Shown: positions 7,341 through 15,492 of the stretch, piece after piece
How the letters are laid out: every line of letters starts with the position of its first letter
Numbering within the stretch: the first letter of the stretch is position 1
Assembly: GCA_002337005.1 (NCBI GenBank)
Contig: DDFD01000110.1
Coordinates: 1 to 51,014 of the forward strand
Length of the DNA: 51,014 nucleotides
Direction: 5' to 3'
DNA from: Flavobacteriales bacterium UBA1937
GTDB lineage: Bacteria; Bacteroidota; Bacteroidia; Flavobacteriales; Weeksellaceae
Made by a program: the position numbers and the translations under genes
The notes under the pieces: model-generated
What the model was told of the DNA's origin: nothing
The model's input: only the letters and a program-made list of their open reading frames with translations
Databases searched by the model: none

Positions 7341-8384
7341 ATGGCAAAAAGAGTAGTAACATTTGGTGAAATTATGTTAAGATTAGCACCACAAGGTTTT
7401 TTAAGATTTTCTCAGGCAGACAATTTTGATGTAGTCTATGGAGGAGGAGAGTCTAACGTAGCAGTATCATTGGCTAATTTTGGGATTCCAGTAGATTTTG
7501 TAACTCGTTTACCTAAAAATGATATCGGAGAATGTGCAATGATGGAAATGAGAAAAAGAGGAGTAGGTGTAGAAAATATAGTTTGGGGAGGAGATCGTTT
7601 AGGGATTTATTTCTTAGAAACAGGTGCTGTAAGCAGAGGAAGTAAGGTAGTGTATGATAGAGCTCACTCTGCAATGTCCGAAATAAAACCAGGAATGGTA
7701 GATTGGGAAAAAGTTTTTGAAGGAGTAGAATGGTTCCACTGGACAGGGATTACACCAGCTATTTCTCAGAGTTCAGCAGATGCTTGTTTAGAAGCTGTAA
7801 AAGTAGCTAGTAGATTAGGAGTTACCATTTCTACAGATTTGAATTACCGTGCAAAACTTTGGAAATATGGAGGTGATAGAGAAGCTATTATGACGGAACT
7901 CACCTCGTATTGTGACGTGATTTTAGGAAACGAAGAAGATGCAGAAATGCACTTCGGTATTAAACCAGATGGTGCAGCAGTACAAACTCACGGTCACGAT
8001 GTAAAAGCAGAAGCATTTTTATCAGTTTGTCAACAAATGATGAAAAAATTTCCAAGAGCCAAAAAAGTAATTACTACACTTAGAGGTTCTATCTCTGCAT
8101 CTCATAATACTTGGGCAGGCGTTTTATATGATGGCAAAGAAATGCTACAAACTCGTCAGTATCAAATTACAGATATTGTAGATAGAGTAGGTGGTGGAGA
8201 TTCATTTATGGGAGGTTTAATCTACGGACTTTTAACGTATTCTAATGATGACCAAAGAGCTTTAGATTTTGCTGTAGCAGCATCTTGTCTTAAACATACC
8301 ATAAAAGGTGATGCAAACCTTGTAACAGTAGATGAAGTAACTAAATTAATGGGCGGAGACGCTTCTGGTAGAGTAGTTAGATAA
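7341..8384 (+). CDS. kdgK: 2-keto-3-deoxygluconate kinase
   Basis: A 347-residue PfkB-family sugar kinase. The N-terminal GGGESNVAVSLANFG stretch (34-48) is the substrate-binding motif and DRVGGGDSFMGG (281-292) is the ATP-site motif with Asp287 as catalytic base. It phosphorylates 2-keto-3-deoxy-D-gluconate, the product of UxuA, to KDPG for Eda. It follows uxaC by 36 bases and precedes the YhcH-family gene by 9. PfkB kinases differ in sugar preference; operon context makes KDG the likely substrate. Confidence 0.9.
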   Translation: MAKRVVTFGEIMLRLAPQGFLRFSQADNFDVVYGGGESNVAVSLANFGIPVDFVTRLPKNDIGECAMMEMRKRGVGVENIVWGGDRLGIYFLETGAVSRGSKVVYDRAHSAMSEIKPGMVDWEKVFEGVEWFHWTGITPAISQSSADACLEAVKVASRLGVTISTDLNYRAKLWKYGGDREAIMTELTSYCDVILGNEEDAEMHFGIKPDGAAVQTHGHDVKAEAFLSVCQQMMKKFPRAKKVITTLRGSISASHNTWAGVLYDGKEMLQTRQYQITDIVDRVGGGDSFMGGLIYGLLTYSNDDQRALDFAVAASCLKHTIKGDANLVTVDEVTKLMGGDASGRVVR

Positions 8385-8393
8385 TTAGAAATT

Positions 8394-8843
8394 ATGATTA
8401 TAGATTCCCTAAAAAACGCTTCTCTATATACCAATTTGCATCCGTTGTTTGCAAAGGCTTTTGATTATCTTAAAAATGAAAATCTTAATGCCCTTGAAGA
8501 CGGAACTACAGATTTGGGAGGTGGTTTAAAAGTTATTGTAAGCAGTAAAAAAGGTAAAACTCCAGAAGAAAGTCTATCAAAATTTGAATGCCACGACCAA
8601 AATATAGACATTCAATTTTGTGTAAAAGGGGTAGAAAACATAGCATGGAAACCAAGAGAAAAATGTACCCTTCCGAATGGAGATTATAATTCTGAGAAAG
8701 ATGTTCGTTTTTACAAAGATTCACCAGATATGTACTTTCAATTAACGGATAATCAGTTTGTAATTTTTTATCCTAATGATGTACACGCACCTATGATTGG
8801 TAATGACATCATCAAAAAAATAGTTTTTAAAGTAAAAATATAA
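8394..8843 (+). CDS. YhcH/YjgK/YiaL-family (DUF386) protein, possible sugar anomerase
   Basis: A 149-residue single-domain cupin-like protein. Conserved family residues are visible: FECHDQNID with Glu65, His67 and Asp72, then Gln74, and His131 in NDVHAPM. These look like a metal-binding set. E. coli YhcH (NanQ) of this family is reported to be a sialic acid anomerase that speeds ring opening for its aldolase. Here the gene lies exactly between kdgK and eda, so it may open the ring of glucuronate, fructuronate or KDG (inference). It is separated from eda by only 6 bases. Other relatives were named beta-galactosidase subunit (EbgC), so the family name does not fix the substrate. Confidence 0.8.
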   Translation: MIIDSLKNASLYTNLHPLFAKAFDYLKNENLNALEDGTTDLGGGLKVIVSSKKGKTPEESLSKFECHDQNIDIQFCVKGVENIAWKPREKCTLPNGDYNSEKDVRFYKDSPDMYFQLTDNQFVIFYPNDVHAPMIGNDIIKKIVFKVKI

Positions 8844-8849
8844 TATAAA

Positions 8850-9515
8850 ATGAACAATTCACAAAAAGTTACTGAAGCTATTGTAAATCAAGGGATTCTT
8901 CCATTGTATTTCAATGCAGACGAAACAATTACGATAGAAATCCTTAGAAGTATTTATAAAGCAGGAATCCGAGCTATAGAATACACCAATCGTGGTGAAG
9001 CTGCTCTTAAGAATTTCACCAAAATGGTAGAAATCAGAAATGCAGAAATGCCAGATTTGCTTTTAGGGGTAGGAACCATCAAAACTCTAGGACAAGCTAA
9101 AGATTTTGAAAATGCAGGAGCAGATTTCTACATCAGTCCAGGATTTGTACCAGAAGTAGCTTCTTATTTAGTGGCTAAAGATTTGTTTTATAGCCCAGGT
9201 TGTATGACGCCAACTGAAATTATAACTGCAGAAAATGCAGGGATCAAATTCATTAAGCTATTCCCAGGGAATATGTTAGAGCCAGAATTTTTAAGCGGGA
9301 TAAAAGATATTTTCCCTCATCTAAAATTTATGCCAACAGGTGGAGTAGATACTACCAAAGAAAGCATCGAAAGTTGGTATAAAGCAGGTGTTTCTGCGGT
9401 AGGAATGGGGAGTAAACTTATTAGTAAAAAACTAATGGCAGACCAAGATTATGCTACTATAGAAGAAGAAACCAAAAAAGTTTTGGAAGTTATAAAATCC
9501 ATTAAAAATTCATAA
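8850..9515 (+). CDS. eda: KDPG / KHG aldolase
   Basis: A 221-residue class I aldolase that splits 2-keto-3-deoxy-6-phosphogluconate into pyruvate and glyceraldehyde 3-phosphate. The Schiff-base lysine is Lys136 in FIKLFPG and the catalytic Glu is Glu45 in EYTNRG. The phosphate-binding segment MPTGGV is at 161-166. The size matches the TIM-barrel trimer family. It ends the carbon pathway that starts with uxaC. Confidence 0.93.
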   Translation: MNNSQKVTEAIVNQGILPLYFNADETITIEILRSIYKAGIRAIEYTNRGEAALKNFTKMVEIRNAEMPDLLLGVGTIKTLGQAKDFENAGADFYISPGFVPEVASYLVAKDLFYSPGCMTPTEIITAENAGIKFIKLFPGNMLEPEFLSGIKDIFPHLKFMPTGGVDTTKESIESWYKAGVSAVGMGSKLISKKLMADQDYATIEEETKKVLEVIKSIKNS

Positions 9516-9525
9516 AACTAAAATT

Positions 9526-11049
9526 ATGGAACAAGCATCAACCCAAAAATCTACTCATTTTAGATGGACTATTGTTGGCTTGCTATTTTTCGCTACTACA
9601 GTGAATTATCTAGACAGGCAAGTGCTATCTCTCACTTGGAAAGATTTTATAGAACCCGAATTTCATTGGACAAACAATGATTATGGTAATATAACTGCAC
9701 TTTTCTCTATCTTTTACGCTGTAAGTATGCTTTTTGCAGGCAAATTTGTAGATTGGATGGATACCAAAAAAGGCTTTCTTTGGGCTATAGGAATTTGGTC
9801 TATTGGTGCTGTGTTACATGCTTTTTGTGGAATTGCTACTTCTGGAATCATTACAGGTAATTGGTTGGTAGGCTTCGCTGAAGCTAAAGATTTAATTGCC
9901 AAAGTAGATAATATCTCATTGATTGTAAATACCAGCGTGGCACTTTTTATTTTTGCTAGACTTATCTTAGCTATTGGCGAAGCAGGTAATTTTCCGGCAG
10001 CTATTAAAACAACTGCAGAATACTTTCCTAAAAAAGATAGAGCTCTTGCGACTAGTATTTTTAATTCTGGTGCTACTGTAGGAGCTTTAGCTGCTCCTCT
10101 CACTATTCCTTTTATTGCAAAAGCTCTAGGTTGGGAAATGGCTTTTATCATTATAGGTGCTTTAGGTTTTTTATGGATGGGATTATGGATTTTTTATTAC
10201 AAAAAACCACATGTACACCCAAAAGTAAACCATGCAGAACTTGCCTATATACAACAGGATCGAGATGATGCAAAAGATTCTAACGAAGAAGATACTACAA
10301 AATTTACTCTAAAACAATGCTTTACCTATAGACAGACTTTGGCATTTGCTTTTGGCAAATTTATGACAGATGGAGTATGGTGGTTTTATCTATTTTGGAC
10401 GCCAGCTTATTTAAGTTCAGTTTATAAAATGGACAGTACGCAAAGTGCGTTTCCTCTGTTTGTTTTATATATGATTACGCTCTTGTCTATTATTGGAGGT
10501 TGGTTACCAAAATATTTTGTAGATAAATTAAAACTAAATCCTTATAGTGGTAGAATGAAGGCAATGCTCATTTTTGCATTTTTCCCTTTATTGGCACTTT
10601 TTGCGCAACCAGGCGGAGAAATTACCTATTGGATTCCGATAATTATCATTGGGATTGCTGGAGCTGCTCACCAAGCTTGGTCTGCCAATATTTTTTCTAC
10701 GGTAGGAGATATGTTTCCTAAAAAAGCAATTGCTACTGTAACAGGAATTGGTGGTATGGCAGGTGGAATTGGTTCTTTTATTATCAATAAAGGTTCTGGA
10801 GTGCTTTTTGATTATACTCATAAAACTTGGACTACAGTAGATGGAATCCCTCTATTACAGAAATTTCCAAAATTTGCTACGGAGAGAATTCCTGATCATT
10901 TCTTTGAAGATTTGCAAAAATCAGGTGCGGTAATATCCGATGGTATTAACAAAGGATATATGATTATATTTTCTATCTGTGCTGTAACATACCTTATTGC
11001 TTGGTTTGTTATGAAATCTCTAGTACCTAAATATCAAGTTATTAAATAA
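9526..11049 (+). CDS. ExuT-like MFS hexuronate transporter
   Basis: A 507-residue major facilitator with 12 predicted helices. The first helix carries NYLDRQVLS, typical of the anion:cation symporter (ACS) branch that includes ExuT and GudP, and GEAGNFPAAIKTTAEYFPKKDRA-like sequence marks helices 4-5. It is longer than E. coli ExuT (about 430) owing to an insertion between helices 3 and 4 (about residues 105-135) and another of about 55 residues before the last helix. It sits at the end of the uxaC operon, 10 bases after eda. Import of glucuronate or related hexuronates across the inner membrane is the likely role. Confidence 0.85.
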   Translation: MEQASTQKSTHFRWTIVGLLFFATTVNYLDRQVLSLTWKDFIEPEFHWTNNDYGNITALFSIFYAVSMLFAGKFVDWMDTKKGFLWAIGIWSIGAVLHAFCGIATSGIITGNWLVGFAEAKDLIAKVDNISLIVNTSVALFIFARLILAIGEAGNFPAAIKTTAEYFPKKDRALATSIFNSGATVGALAAPLTIPFIAKALGWEMAFIIIGALGFLWMGLWIFYYKKPHVHPKVNHAELAYIQQDRDDAKDSNEEDTTKFTLKQCFTYRQTLAFAFGKFMTDGVWWFYLFWTPAYLSSVYKMDSTQSAFPLFVLYMITLLSIIGGWLPKYFVDKLKLNPYSGRMKAMLIFAFFPLLALFAQPGGEITYWIPIIIIGIAGAAHQAWSANIFSTVGDMFPKKAIATVTGIGGMAGGIGSFIINKGSGVLFDYTHKTWTTVDGIPLLQKFPKFATERIPDHFFEDLQKSGAVISDGINKGYMIIFSICAVTYLIAWFVMKSLVPKYQVIK

Positions 11050-11074
11050 AAAATATTAAGTGTTTTGTGTTAAA

Positions 11075-11108
11075 AAAAGCAGTCAGAAATTTATTTCTAG
11101 CCGCTTTT
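11075..11108 (+). terminator. Terminator of the uxaC-exuT operon
   Basis: AAAAGC (11075-11080) pairs with GCTTTT (11103-11108) and AGAAAT (11085-11090) with ATTTCT (11093-11098), with a small internal loop between the two stems. A further T run follows at 11112-11116. It lies between the transporter and the convergent araC-type gene and could work in both directions. Confidence 0.65.
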
Positions 11109-11233
11109 AAGTTTTTAATGTTTCAATCAAAAATAAATAATTTCTAGATTAATCCAAAACTTATTTTATGTTCTATTTTGCTAAGTTTTTTATATTTTTT
11201 GTCACGTACTTAATATTCGAGAAATTCCAAAAA

Positions 11234-12109
11234 TTATATGTTTTCTAGAATTTTATGTCTGTAAAGAGTAGGCGTAAATTTTGTTTGCCTTTTAAACATT
11301 CTGTTGAAATGTGTAATAGATTCAAAACCACATTCTATGCCTATTTGGCTGATGCTTTTTTCGCCTAAAGTAAGGAGTTTACAAGCGTAGCCTATTCTCA
11401 TATCCATTACATATTCTGTGAAGGTTTTACCAGTTTGTTCTTTAAAATATCTACAAAATGAACTGGCATTCATCGCGGCTAAAGATGCTATTTCTACCAA
11501 TGATATATTTCTGGTGTAATTGATATTGATATAAGAAATAATTTTTTCTATTCGATTGTCACCTAATTTTGGAAATAATTTATAAAAATGAGGGGTAGCC
11601 AAAATAGATTTGTTTTTACACGTTGCAAGTTCTTGTAGAATTGTAAGGAGATTGGTTACTTGTTGTAAGCCTTCCATTTCTGGAAGTTTCTGTAGCGTTT
11701 CTATAATTTTTTCTGAATTTTCTTTGGTGTAAAGTACGCCTCTTCCAGATATTTCTAGAAGGTTTTTAATCTGTAAAAATTGAGGATAATTGTTGATAGA
11801 ATAGCTCATAAAATCTTTCTCAAACTGTATAATTGTACCTTTTACCCTTAGTTTTGAGTCCTTTTTTTTGAAAGAATCATCACTATTCATATAATGAGGA
11901 AGATTACTACCAAAGAGAATTAAATCGCCATCAGAAAACTGATGTATCGTATCACCAACAAAGCATTGCCCGAAACCTTCTTTTACAAACATAAGTTCGT
12001 ATTGGCTATGAAAATGCCAAGGATAAGTGAAATGTTGATAATTGTAATGTCTTGCTTTTATAGGAATACTGCTCGAAATAGGCAGTTTCTCATTCATTAT
12101 TATTCTCAT
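11234..12109 (-). CDS. AraC-family transcription regulator of the hexuronate genes
   Basis: A 291-residue protein with an N-terminal cupin sensor (HFHSQYELMFVKEGFG near residue 32, typical His/Glu pattern) and two C-terminal helix-turn-helix units (about 190-291). The second unit includes SISQIGIECGFESITHFNRMF and the closing KFTPTLYR motif. It is divergent from uxuA-uxuB and convergent with the uxaC operon, so uronate or a uronate-derived sugar is the likely signal. An alternative ATG at 12097 would remove only four residues. A TATATTTG promoter box lies at 12153-12146. Confidence 0.88.
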   Translation of the reverse strand: MRIIMNEKLPISSSIPIKARHYNYQHFTYPWHFHSQYELMFVKEGFGQCFVGDTIHQFSDGDLILFGSNLPHYMNSDDSFKKKDSKLRVKGTIIQFEKDFMSYSINNYPQFLQIKNLLEISGRGVLYTKENSEKIIETLQKLPEMEGLQQVTNLLTILQELATCKNKSILATPHFYKLFPKLGDNRIEKIISYININYTRNISLVEIASLAAMNASSFCRYFKEQTGKTFTEYVMDMRIGYACKLLTLGEKSISQIGIECGFESITHFNRMFKRQTKFTPTLYRHKILENI

Positions 12110-12145
12110 ATACAGTTACTTATGGTATGTAGTGTGTTTTAGTTG

Positions 12146-12153
12146 CAAATATA
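12146..12153 (-). promoter_or_regulatory. -7 element of the AraC-family gene
   Basis: TATATTTG on the minus strand is an exact TAnnTTTG, about 37 bases before the ATG. The 210-base divergent gap also holds a perfect GTAAATTTAC palindrome (12201-12210) and an AAACAAG/CTTGTTT inverted repeat (12257-12263 and 12278-12284), both candidate operator elements for the uxuA side. Confidence 0.5.
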
Positions 12154-12319
12154 CGCTTATTATTAGCAAAAATAAGTAAAGTTATGTGTTTCTGATGTTA
12201 GTAAATTTACAAAGTTTTTAAGGGCTAAAATATTTTGAACTTAAAAAATGAAGAGTAAACAAGGAATTTTTACAACACTTGTTTTTAATTAAATTTTAAA
12301 ATTTTAAAGAATTACGATT

Positions 12320-13495
12320 ATGGAAAAAACCTGGAGATGGTTTGGCAAGAAAGACAAAATTTCACTTAAAATGCTCCGTCAGATAGGTGTTGAAGGTATT
12401 GTAACTGCACTTCACGATGTTTCTAATGGAGAAATTTGGACTTTGGAAGCCATTAATGATCTTAAAAATTATATTGAAAGTCATGGTCTTCGTTGGTCTG
12501 TAGTAGAAAGTCTTCCGGTGAGCGAATCTATAAAATATGCTGGTGAAGACAGAGATGATTTAATAGATAAGTATATAGTAAGTCTAGATAATCTAGGTAA
12601 AGCAGGTGTAACTACTGTGTGTTACAATTTTATGCCAGTTTTAGATTGGGCTCGTACAGATTTATTCCACGAATGGGAAGACGGTTCTTCATCTCTTTAT
12701 TTTGATAAGGTCAAATTTGCTTATTTCGAAATATACATTTTGGAAAGAGAAGGTGCGGAAAAAGATTATTCTCCAGAAATTCTTAGCAAAGTAGAAGAAC
12801 TGAAAAAAACCGTTACAGAAGATGATAAAAAAGAGCTTATAGATTCTGTAATTGTAAAAACGCAGGGTTTTGTAAATGGTAATATAAAAGAAGGAGACTT
12901 AGATCCTGTAGGAATTTTCAAAAAATTATTGGCATTGTATGATGGTATTGATAAAGATGCACTTCGCCAGAATATGAAATATTTCTTAGAAAGAATAATG
13001 CCTGTCTGCGAAGAGTGGAATATCCAAATGTGTGTGCATCCAGACGATCCGCCATTTCAATTATTAGGTTTGCCTCGTATTGTTACTTGTGAAGAAGATA
13101 TTGATTGGTTTTTAAATGCAGTAGATAATCCTCACAATGGTTTGACATTTTGTGCAGGTTCATTAAGTGCGGGATTGCAAAACGATGTACCAAAATTGGC
13201 GAAAAAATATGCTTCGAGAACAAAATTTGTACACCTTAGAAGTACCAATGTTTTTGAAAACGGAAATTTCATAGAAGCTCATCATTTAGGGGGAAGAGGT
13301 CATTTGATAGATGTAATTAGAGTTTTTGAAAAAGAAAATCCTAATTTGCCTATGCGTGTTGACCACGGTAGATTGCTAACAGATGATATTGATAAAGGGT
13401 ACAATCCGGGATATTCTTTCCTTGGTCGTATGTTGGCACTAGGTCAGTTAGACGGAGTGATGGCAACAGTGCAATCTGAATTACAAAAAAATTAG
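12320..13495 (+). CDS. uxuA: D-mannonate dehydratase
   Basis: A 391-residue TIM-barrel enzyme converting D-mannonate to 2-keto-3-deoxygluconate. Family features are the N-terminal TWRWFGKKDKISL, MCVHPDDPPFQLLGLPRI and the metal-site stretches FCAGSLSAG and VDHGR. The length fits the UxuA family (about 390). It starts a two-gene unit with the SDR-type mannonate oxidoreductase and is divergent from the AraC gene. It closes the pathway between UxaC/UxuB and KdgK. Confidence 0.95.
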   Translation: MEKTWRWFGKKDKISLKMLRQIGVEGIVTALHDVSNGEIWTLEAINDLKNYIESHGLRWSVVESLPVSESIKYAGEDRDDLIDKYIVSLDNLGKAGVTTVCYNFMPVLDWARTDLFHEWEDGSSSLYFDKVKFAYFEIYILEREGAEKDYSPEILSKVEELKKTVTEDDKKELIDSVIVKTQGFVNGNIKEGDLDPVGIFKKLLALYDGIDKDALRQNMKYFLERIMPVCEEWNIQMCVHPDDPPFQLLGLPRIVTCEEDIDWFLNAVDNPHNGLTFCAGSLSAGLQNDVPKLAKKYASRTKFVHLRSTNVFENGNFIEAHHLGGRGHLIDVIRVFEKENPNLPMRVDHGRLLTDDIDKGYNPGYSFLGRMLALGQLDGVMATVQSELQKN

Positions 13496-13502
13496 ATTTA
13501 AG

Positions 13503-13537
13503 ATTAATTACCCGTCAGAATTTTGAGAGTAATTAAT
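13503..13537 (+). other. Intercistronic hairpin between uxuA and uxuB
   Basis: ATTAATTAC (13503-13511) and GTAATTAAT (13529-13537) form a perfect 9-bp stem; the 17-base loop holds a further TCA/TGA pairing. No T run follows, so it is more likely a processing or stability element in the message, or a protein site, than a terminator. Confidence 0.5.
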
Positions 13538-13566
13538 TCATTAAAACTTAAAAAAATAAATTTAAA

Positions 13567-14382
13567 ATGAACGAAATATTTAGCATCAAAGACAAAGTAG
13601 CAATTATATCAGGCGCAGGAGGTGTTTTGGGAGGTAGTATTGCCAAAAGTTTTATACAAGCAGGTGCAAAAGTAGTAGCAATAGACATAAGACAAGAAAA
13701 TCTAGATTCTAGAATTAAAGAACTTACAGATTTAGGTGGCGAAGCAATAGGCGTTATCGGAAACGTTCTAGATATAGAAAGTTTAGAAAAAGTAGCAGAA
13801 ACGGTAGTAGAAAAGTGGGGTAGGATAGATATTTTGCTCAACATTGCAGGAGGAAATATACCAGCAGCCACTTTGTCTGCAGACCAATGTTTCTTTGATA
13901 TGGATTTAGATGGCTGGAACAAGGCTACCAATCTTAATATGAACGGAACGGTGTATCCTAGCTATGTTTTCGGAAAAGTAATGGCAAAGCAAGGTAGCGG
14001 AAGTATTATTAATATTTCTTCTATGGCTGCCTATTCTGCTATTACCAGAGTTGCAGGATATTCTGCTGCTAAAGCTGCAATTACCAATTTTACACAATGG
14101 CTAGCTTCTGATTTAGCAATTAAATTTGGAGACGGAATTCGTGTAAATGCCATTGCACCAGGATTTTTTATTGGTGATCAAAATAGAAATATTCTCATCA
14201 ATCCAGATGGTTCTCTTACTGAGAGAAGTGTAAAGGTGATTGCAAAAACACCAATGAGACGTTTTGGCGAAATTGAAGAACTGAATGGAGCGGTACAGTT
14301 CCTATGTTCTGATGCTGCCAGTTTTATTACGGGAGCATTATTGCCAATTGATGGCGGTTTCAGCGCATTCAGTGGAGTGTAA
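13567..14382 (+). CDS. uxuB: SDR-type D-mannonate oxidoreductase (fructuronate reductase)
   Basis: A 271-residue short-chain dehydrogenase. The Rossmann motif SGAGGVLGGSIA is at 15-26, the NAG-like motif NIAGG at 92-96, active-site Ser151/152, Tyr165 and Lys169 in YSAAK. It should reduce D-fructuronate to D-mannonate with NAD(P)H, bridging UxaC and UxuA. The E. coli UxuB is an unrelated long-chain polyol dehydrogenase of about 480 residues, so this is a non-orthologous replacement like those known in some Firmicutes and Bacteroidota. The assignment rests mainly on its pairing with uxuA and the lack of another reductase in the locus. Confidence 0.8.
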   Translation: MNEIFSIKDKVAIISGAGGVLGGSIAKSFIQAGAKVVAIDIRQENLDSRIKELTDLGGEAIGVIGNVLDIESLEKVAETVVEKWGRIDILLNIAGGNIPAATLSADQCFFDMDLDGWNKATNLNMNGTVYPSYVFGKVMAKQGSGSIINISSMAAYSAITRVAGYSAAKAAITNFTQWLASDLAIKFGDGIRVNAIAPGFFIGDQNRNILINPDGSLTERSVKVIAKTPMRRFGEIEELNGAVQFLCSDAASFITGALLPIDGGFSAFSGV

Positions 14383-14412
14383 ACTCAATTTGTAAGGATT
14401 AATTTATTATAT

Positions 14413-14459
14413 AAACAAGACCTTGTTTCCATCAATTGAAATAAGTGTCTTGTTTTTTT
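14413..14459 (+). terminator. Terminator of the uxuA-uxuB unit
   Basis: AAACAAGAC (14413-14421) and GTCTTGTTT (14447-14455) form a perfect 9-bp stem with a 25-base loop, and the T run extends to 14459. It is placed 30 bases after the uxuB stop. Confidence 0.75.
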
Positions 14460-15243
14460 ATGCTTTTAATTGAAGTTAAATATACATTTTAACCTTTTTT
14501 AGAGAGAAGGACTCTATTTTTTTTGATAGAATTCCTCATAATATAGGTTTTGGAATAATGCAAAGAATTGCTTTAAAATAAGACAAAATTATATGAATAG
14601 AAATTATCTTGTTTCCTATGATTAATTGATTTTTCAAAATATAAAAATAGGAGAAAATGACATTTGAAAAGTGAGTGTTTAAAAAAATATTAATTTCCTT
14701 TTTTATTTAAAGTAACTTTATTATAGCATTATTTTTTTTCATCATATAGCTTCTATGTTTCTTGATTGTTTTTCTATGCTTTTTTGTTAGATCCCTTATT
14801 AATAGAGCTTTTTACGTATATTATATAATTTCTTTAATTTTTTTGTTTCTCGGTATTAGATTTTAGTTTTTATTGTTGTTTTTATAAGAATACACATTCC
14901 AGATTAACTCAAATTCGGAGGTGTTTTATTTTTTTTAATAATCAATTAGTTAGGGTCTGGTTTTCGATAAGTCTATGCTTTCATTATTTTTTCTCATTTT
15001 TTCTATGTTTCTTTGTTTTAGATTTTTGTTTATGAAATCCTAAAATTTTTAATTTTTCAGAGTTATAAACTTTGTTATGATTTAATTTTTTTTGTTGGAT
15101 GATGATTTTTTGGTTCTTGATGCAAAAAATGGGAGTTTTTTATCGTGTATTTTGATTAGAAATTAGCTTTATAAAGCCTTATTTTTTCTATTATATGGAG
15201 AATTTAAAAAAAATTACAAAAAAAAGTGTAAAAAAAACACTTA

Positions 15244-15401
15244 TACTTATCATTTTTTTAGAGATAACTAATGAAAAGATGCTATGTTAAATTTTCATAA
15301 AAAACCTTTAAAATTAGATGTTTTTAATTAATTATTTTAATGAATTGTGTTTTACTTATCATAAAATTAAGGTAATACTAATCATAAATAGTAGATAACT
15401 A
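15244..15401. promoter_or_regulatory. Repeated inverted half-sites upstream of the Nudix-type regulator
   Basis: TACTTATC (15244-15251) is followed 11 bases later by its near complement GATAACTA (15263-15270). A second TACTTATC lies at 15353-15360, and TACTAATC (15376-15383) is followed 10 bases later by another GATAACTA (15394-15401). Two similar dyads of about 26-27 bp in front of a regulator gene suggest operator sites, possibly for autoregulation. Confidence 0.5.
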
Positions 15402-15458
15402 AAGTGTTGATATGCAGTAAGTCATGTGAAAAATATTTTTTTATTTCATTTAGATTTT

Positions 15459-15466
15459 TATATTTG
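15459..15466 (+). promoter_or_regulatory. -7 element of the xylose operon
   Basis: TATATTTG is an exact TAnnTTTG located 27 bases before the regulator ATG. The palindrome TTACGTAA (15472-15479) covers the predicted transcription start and could be an operator. No other TAnnTTTG is visible in the gaps before xylB, xylA, susC or susD. Confidence 0.6.
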
Positions 15467-15492
15467 TTGTGTTACGTAAATGTTAACAAAAA

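Larger units (their letters stand above)
14460..15492. other. 1.0-kb AT-rich non-coding region with repeated words
   Basis: No open frame of gene size is present on either strand, and the plus strand is strongly T-rich. A 13-base word TTCTATGTTTCTT occurs at 14751-14763 and 15001-15013, exactly 250 bases apart. Variants with CTATGCTT occur near 14771 and 14971. The right part (15241-15480) holds repeated TACTTATC / GATAACTA half-sites and the promoter of the Nudix regulator. The left part could be a decayed gene or an uncharacterised RNA; I see nothing that decides. Confidence 0.6.

Noticed and set aside
9714..10151. 145-codon minus-strand frame inside the ExuT-like gene
   Set aside because: Opposite-strand shadow of a membrane protein gene, with no own promoter or recognisable domain.
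12231..12240. uxuA promoter at TATTTTG
   Set aside because: The element has one base too few between TA and TTTG for the TAnnTTTG consensus and no matching -33, so it was not listed.
13548..13931. 127-codon minus-strand frame over the start of uxuB
   Set aside because: Shadow of the SDR Rossmann region; no domain and no promoter.
14460..15492. Replication origin or phage attachment site in the AT-rich gap
   Set aside because: No DnaA-box cluster, integrase, tRNA gene or flanking direct repeats were seen.
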